DNA from: Mucilaginibacter terrenus
GTDB lineage: Bacteria > Bacteroidota > Bacteroidia > Sphingobacteriales > Sphingobacteriaceae
Direction of reading: 5' to 3'
Assembly (NCBI RefSeq): GCF_003432065.1
Contig: NZ_QWDE01000001.1
Coordinates: 1,364,001-1,428,000, forward strand
DNA length: 64,000 bases
The notes below the pieces were generated by a model. That model did not search any database. It worked only from the letters and a program-made list of their open reading frames with translations, and was not told the origin of the DNA. The translations under genes and the position numbers were made by a program. Of the stretch, positions 60,373 through 64,000 are shown in pieces; the first letter of the stretch is position 1, and every line of letters begins with the position of its first letter.

Positions 60373-61491
60373 ATGGACAGCGAAGAACATGTGATAAGTG
60401 CTTTGTTAAGAAAGTTCAGACCGGAAGTGGATGTGGTGACCGCGTGCCGCCACCTTAAAGCTCATGACGACTACCCAAGTTTATTATCAATAAGTGAGAC
60501 GTTTAAAGCATACGCCATTGATAATGCAGCATATAACTGGCCTTTCGAGCGTTTGCATGAACTACCGCTGCCGTTTATTACATACGTTACTACGCACAAT
60601 GGCGAGTACATGATCGTAACCGAAATTAACGACAGGGAAGTGTTTTTAACCAGTCGCAACAGCTATGAAGTTCCTATGCTGCTTGATTCATTTAAATTGA
60701 TTTTTGAGGGAACTGTTTTGGTTTTGGAGCCGCCAGAACCAGGCACTGCTTTAGCGATCGAGAACACCCAGCCATCATCGTTAATTGAGGTAGACGATTT
60801 ACCTTTTCAAGTAACCTACGTTGACATTGGTGCAAGCTACGGGTTACCGCCAAAATGGGAGCGTTTTGCGCAGCACCCTAATTTCATGCTGTTGCTAATA
60901 GAGCCTGATGCCGGACAAGCGGCTGATATTAGACTGCAGTACCCAAATGCAATGGTCTTGGAAACGGGTTTAAGCAACCTGAACGAGGAACGCGACATTA
61001 ATATTACAGCGTCTCAGTCATGCTCATCAGTATTGGAACCTAATATGGATGTCCTCAGGCGCTTTAATCTCGAAAAGTGGTTTACGGTGATCGGCTCTAC
61101 CAAGGCGAACCTTAGACGCTTTGAACAAGTTGCGGCGGAAACGGGGTTGCATGTACCAGATTTTATAAAAATAGATGTACAAGGATTTGAATATGAAGTA
61201 TTAGAAGGATTTGGCAAATTGCTGGATCAGGTCCTTTGTATAGAACTAGAAACTCATTTATTACAAATATACAAAGAACAAAAACTGTTCTTTGATATCC
61301 ACAAGATGCTATATCACCATGGCTTTTTCTTGCGACACCTGGAGCAAACTGGCAGTTTCCTGAGCGAAGCTGTAGAGTTTAATGCTTACTTCGTCAGAAA
61401 CATGCACGGTTTACACGTTAACGCTCAAGCAAAAATTACTTTTTGGGAAGCAGTTAATAATCTGCCACCTGCAAAAACTCCTCGTGCATGA
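60373..61491 (+). CDS. C39-like domain fused to FkbM-family methyltransferase
   Basis: A 372-residue two-domain protein. Residues 1-120 resemble a C39 peptidase-like domain (HDDYPSLLSISETFKAYAID; LPLPFITYVTTHNGEYMIVT) but lack the nucleophile Cys in QxxxxxC form and the catalytic His (GEYMIV replaces the usual HFVV). The same domain, similarly degenerate, begins the VKOR protein at 61493-63079. Residues about 140-372 form an FkbM-type SAM methyltransferase: VTYVDIGASYGLP, LLLIEPDAGQAADI and DFIKIDVQGFEYEVLEGFG. Inactive C39-like domains in exporters bind cargo, so here the domain may bind the GG leader and position the core for methylation. The fusion is unusual to my knowledge. Confidence 0.82.
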   Translation: MDSEEHVISALLRKFRPEVDVVTACRHLKAHDDYPSLLSISETFKAYAIDNAAYNWPFERLHELPLPFITYVTTHNGEYMIVTEINDREVFLTSRNSYEVPMLLDSFKLIFEGTVLVLEPPEPGTALAIENTQPSSLIEVDDLPFQVTYVDIGASYGLPPKWERFAQHPNFMLLLIEPDAGQAADIRLQYPNAMVLETGLSNLNEERDINITASQSCSSVLEPNMDVLRRFNLEKWFTVIGSTKANLRRFEQVAAETGLHVPDFIKIDVQGFEYEVLEGFGKLLDQVLCIELETHLLQIYKEQKLFFDIHKMLYHHGFFLRHLEQTGSFLSEAVEFNAYFVRNMHGLHVNAQAKITFWEAVNNLPPAKTPRA

Positions 61492-61492
61492 T

Positions 61493-63079
61493 CTAGATAA
61501 AGTATTTGATTTCTTCCAGTTTATAGAAATTTGGTAACTGCTTGCCATTAATAAACAAGCGGGGTGTACTTGATATATCGTTGGCTTCGCACCATTTCTT
61601 CTGCATCTCTAATAAAGGTTCCACATTAAGTTGTTGAGACGCAGGATAGTTTGCCCTCCATGCATCGAAATTTTTTAATTTATCATCAAACCATGCGTTA
61701 ATTGCGTTTGATAATGTATGCGGATCATGCTCAGCGGCAAGCCTCATCATGTGCGAGGCTACTGCTGTTTCCGGGTCGCCATCGTAGTTCAATACGTAAA
61801 AAAACAATTGAACTTTAATATTCTCCCGGGAACTTACCCATGATGACAGGAGGCTATGCGCTTCACCGCAGGCCTCACAAAACGGTTTGGATACGATAGT
61901 TATTACGGTATTTGCACCTCTATCCCCTTCTATAATTGTCATTTCCTGGGGAGGCATCACAACCTCCTGCTGATCGGCCATTATTTTTTTGAAAAGTGAA
62001 ATGTTCTGGCCTTTAATCGCTCGTAGTTGCTCCCGGCTAGCCTGCAACATTCGTGTTGCTTTTAAATGAGGTTTGATAGCGGCCCATGCAATAACAGGTA
62101 CAATAAAGCAAAACAACATTAAAAAAGCACTATCAACGGTAAGTAAGGGCAACCGCCAGGACGCATATCTGAATAACAAAGCACCGTCTGCACAAAGTAT
62201 AATTAATATAGACAGGCATAGCATACACCACTGCTTTATAACAAACGCCTGAAGGTACAACGAATACAATACAAACACAGCCGGCAGCAAGGCTGCAAGC
62301 GCGAGGTATTGTATCAGCGGGCTATTGGCACCGGCAAAGGCCGTCAGCAAAAAAGTCGTTAAAAAATAGAATAATCCTGCCTCAGCCCAACTAAGCTCAT
62401 CGGTAATGTTTGCGCTATCAGAAAAAATCACCTGGTTACAATCGCTTCTCCGGTTTATAAAGCAAAATTTGTCAAGCAACGGGTTAGATATATCTATACT
62501 TTTGAGCGCGAGTAACAGGCTAATCACTACGCCGGTCAACTTGAGTATTAACGACGCAAAGATGCCCGGCTTATCGGCGAAATCAGGATATTTTGCCATC
62601 AGCAAGCACATCGCAGCAAACGCAGCACCTGCAATCAAAAATTTACCCCGGTAAAGTTCCCTAAGTTCACGTCGTCGTTTCACAACGTAATTTTTCTCAC
62701 CGGCACCATCATTCGCTTCTGCAACTAATACCCTCCCAGAATACTGACTGTTTAGCCACTCCAGTTTAACTTTTTTGTTTGCATAAACTTCATTTACTAT
62801 TGTTGCACTACCATCATCTATATTGGTTACTACTACAAACTCGCCTCCCCTGCTTTTTAAATGAGCAATAAAAGGAGTCTCGAGTTCTGTCAGACGATCA
62901 ATTGGCAATTCGAATACACCATTTGGAATTAAAAAATTACCGAGCACATCTGCCAAACCAACGAAATTATAGTGCTCTGGGTGCTTATTCAGTTCGCGCT
63001 TTATACCTGTTGACGTAAGCGGCACCTTTAACCTTCGCGCCAGTTCAAACAATACGGTAGGTATGTTGTCCCCAATCAT
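61493..63079 (-). CDS. C39-like / VKOR / thioredoxin-like disulfide-forming protein
   Basis: A 528-residue fusion. 1-125: a C39-like domain without catalytic Cys/His (LPIDRLTELETPFIAHLKSR; GGEFVVVTNIDDGSATIVNE). About 145-330: a four-to-five-helix vitamin K epoxide reductase domain with loop Cys in LLDKFCFINRRSDCNQVI and active-site CxxC in IKQWCMLCLSILI. About 390-528: a DsbA/thioredoxin-like domain with CxxC in VSKPFCEACGEAH and the cis-Pro region ISSTPRLFINGKQLP. It should generate and pass on disulfide bonds, matching the 4-5 Cys of peptides A and B. It is convergent with the methyltransferase gene (1-nt gap) and overlaps the mini-HlyD gene by 4 nt. Confidence 0.88.
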   Translation of the reverse strand: MIGDNIPTVLFELARRLKVPLTSTGIKRELNKHPEHYNFVGLADVLGNFLIPNGVFELPIDRLTELETPFIAHLKSRGGEFVVVTNIDDGSATIVNEVYANKKVKLEWLNSQYSGRVLVAEANDGAGEKNYVVKRRRELRELYRGKFLIAGAAFAAMCLLMAKYPDFADKPGIFASLILKLTGVVISLLLALKSIDISNPLLDKFCFINRRSDCNQVIFSDSANITDELSWAEAGLFYFLTTFLLTAFAGANSPLIQYLALAALLPAVFVLYSLYLQAFVIKQWCMLCLSILIILCADGALLFRYASWRLPLLTVDSAFLMLFCFIVPVIAWAAIKPHLKATRMLQASREQLRAIKGQNISLFKKIMADQQEVVMPPQEMTIIEGDRGANTVITIVSKPFCEACGEAHSLLSSWVSSRENIKVQLFFYVLNYDGDPETAVASHMMRLAAEHDPHTLSNAINAWFDDKLKNFDAWRANYPASQQLNVEPLLEMQKKWCEANDISSTPRLFINGKQLPNFYKLEEIKYFI

Positions 63080-63588
63080 TTTGGCAAATGAATAAATTGT
63101 TCAGTAACCCGGTGAAGTAATGAAGCTCGAGATATCAGGATCTTCGCCTCGCCAGACATGCCCGGTAATAATGCTGGCTCGCCAGCAGTTGACGTGTTAG
63201 GAAGGCCGGTGACTTTAACACTAATTATTCCATTCTTTCCTACAACAGTATCAATAGTACTGATTGCCGCCCGCAAATCATTGTTGCCACCATCGGCTAA
63301 CGCATTCAGGTGAACATAAACCAATTGTCCGCTCTTGATTTTGCTAATGTCACGCTCAGCTATTTGAGCACTAGCAGTTAATTGACCATTAGCTTCTTCG
63401 TTGAGGTGGATAGGTGCATTGATGAAGGTGGGGTACTCTAAATAGCCTCCTAATGCCACCAGCACCATAATAATAACAGTAATGGTGCCTATGCCCCAAG
63501 CGATGATAGCCGGTGGCGGTTTTGAGATAACCTCATCTAATTCAGGGCTATTGCGTCTTTGTAAATCTCGTGTGCTATCTATTGGCAT
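63076..63588 (-). CDS. Miniature HlyD-like adaptor
   Basis: A 170-residue protein. The N-terminal cytoplasmic part and transmembrane helix (AIIAWGIGTITVIIMVLVAL) resemble the start of HlyD proteins. The sequence then jumps to the C-terminal barrel (ISKIKSGQLVYVHLNALADG; ALLPGMSGEAKILIS). The lipoyl domain and the long helical hairpin that normally contacts TolC, present in the 430-residue HlyD at 4534-5826, are absent. It sits between the ABC exporter and VKOR genes, coupled to the latter by a 4-nt overlap. Either a streamlined adaptor or an internally deleted one; the frame is intact. Confidence 0.72.
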   Translation of the reverse strand: MPIDSTRDLQRRNSPELDEVISKPPPAIIAWGIGTITVIIMVLVALGGYLEYPTFINAPIHLNEEANGQLTASAQIAERDISKIKSGQLVYVHLNALADGGNNDLRAAISTIDTVVGKNGIISVKVTGLPNTSTAGEPALLPGMSGEAKILISRASLLHRVTEQFIHLPK

Positions 63589-63604
63589 AACCTATTCTAA
63601 TTTG

Positions 63605-64000
63605 CTATTCTCCCAATGCTAATTGATTTTTTACAAGCTTATAGTACTCGCCACGCAAGGCTATCAGTTGCTGATGTGTTCCCTGTTCAATAATGTTTCC
63701 TTTATCTAACACCACAATGTTATCCGCATTGTTTACCGTACTTAGGCGGTGTGCAACCACCACTACCGTTCTATTTTTAAAAAAACCAGCCATGTTGTCC
63801 ATTATTACACGTTCGTTTTTCGCGTCGAGGGCGTTGGTAGCCTCATCAAAGAAAATATAATCCGGATCTTTATAAACCGCCCTGGCAATGAGCAATCGCT
63901 GCCGTTGACCCTGACTTATACCATTTCCTTCGGCACCTATTACAGTATCAATGCCAAGTGGTAGGTTTTCAATCAGGTCGGTGATGTTTGCGACATTTAC
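63605..64000 (-). CDS. ABC exporter, C-terminal ATPase part only
   Basis: The frame enters from the right edge (132 codons visible) and ends at 63605. It shows the ABC signature in GISQGQRQRLLIARA, Walker B IFFDEATNALD, the H-loop VVVAHRLSTV and a C-terminus EYYKLVKNQLALGE very close in style to the C39 exporter at 5831-8050 (YFELVKNQLELGN). Given the GG peptides, HlyD-like partner and position, it is most likely a C39 peptidase-containing exporter, but that domain is outside the window. Followed by the mini-HlyD gene after 16 nt. Confidence 0.88.
   Translation of the reverse strand, partial: VNVANITDLIENLPLGIDTVIGAEGNGISQGQRQRLLIARAVYKDPDYIFFDEATNALDAKNERVIMDNMAGFFKNRTVVVVAHRLSTVNNADNIVVLDKGNIIEQGTHQQLIALRGEYYKLVKNQLALGE

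Overview
The window looks like a chromosomal segment of a Bacteroidota organism, most likely of the Sphingobacteriales (Mucilaginibacter/Pedobacter type). This rests on moderate GC with AT-rich spacers, TAnnTTTG-type promoters, a TonB-plug/MG2 hybrid protein, TPR-type sensor kinases, double-glycine RiPP leaders with C39 exporters, and DUF932/XseA-type mobile-element genes. No rRNA, intact tRNA or CRISPR array was seen.

Layout. (1) 1-1224: the start of a flavohemoglobin gene (hmp) diverges from an NsrR-like Rrf2 regulator; the intergenic region holds a duplicated 13-bp element. (2) 1314-15427: a class I lanthipeptide cluster. Two double-glycine precursor genes lie at its outer edges, each preceded by a conserved leader of about 150 nt and followed by a hairpin. 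Between them are lanC, a luciferase-like flavoenzyme, a DUF6734-like glycosyltransferase-fold protein, a full-length lanB, a C39-peptidase ABC exporter, an HlyD adaptor and a divergent MG2/TonB-plug outer-membrane-type protein. (3) 16303-27220: a DNA-damage island with an SRAP protein, umuD/umuC (UmuD lacks both catalytic residues), a zincless Fpg/Nei glycosylase, a DUF72 protein and an exonuclease III-ligase D fusion. A decayed Panacea toxin-antitoxin pair sits inside it. (4) 27846-40444: accessory genes: a secreted protein paired with a PLD-like/coiled-coil/membrane protein, an HsdR-N-like nuclease, a TPR kinase/response-regulator pair with a small polyproline peptide gene upstream, and a Cdd1/AlkB(frameshifted)/S1-P1 nuclease operon. 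(5) 40711-47153: mobile-element-type genes (membrane-tailed XseA homologue with an amber codon, DUF932 protein, small ORFs) and an RnlAB-type toxin-antitoxin pair. (6) 47523-56609: an apparent genomic island bounded by imperfect 125-bp repeats, with an eroded tyrosine recombinase at one end, a P-type ATPase, UspA, DUF2231, CDP-alcohol phosphatidyltransferase, AI-2E and Nramp-like genes, and a dead multicopper oxidase. (7) 56799-64000: a second RiPP-like cluster. It has two paralogous double-glycine peptides with conserved cysteines, two glycosyltransferases, an FkbM methyltransferase fused to a C39-like domain, a C39-like/VKOR/thioredoxin fusion, a miniature HlyD and the end of an ABC exporter. 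The gene set resembles a glycocin pathway rebuilt from Bacteroidota parts.

Working together: region 2 should make, dehydrate, cyclise, trim and export lanthipeptides. Region 7 should make, glycosylate and/or methylate, disulfide-bond and export Cys-rich peptides, with catalytically dead C39-like domains as plausible leader-binding modules. All functions are read from sequence pattern only; no database search was possible. At least five genes carry a single frameshift or stop lesion, so some could be assembly errors.
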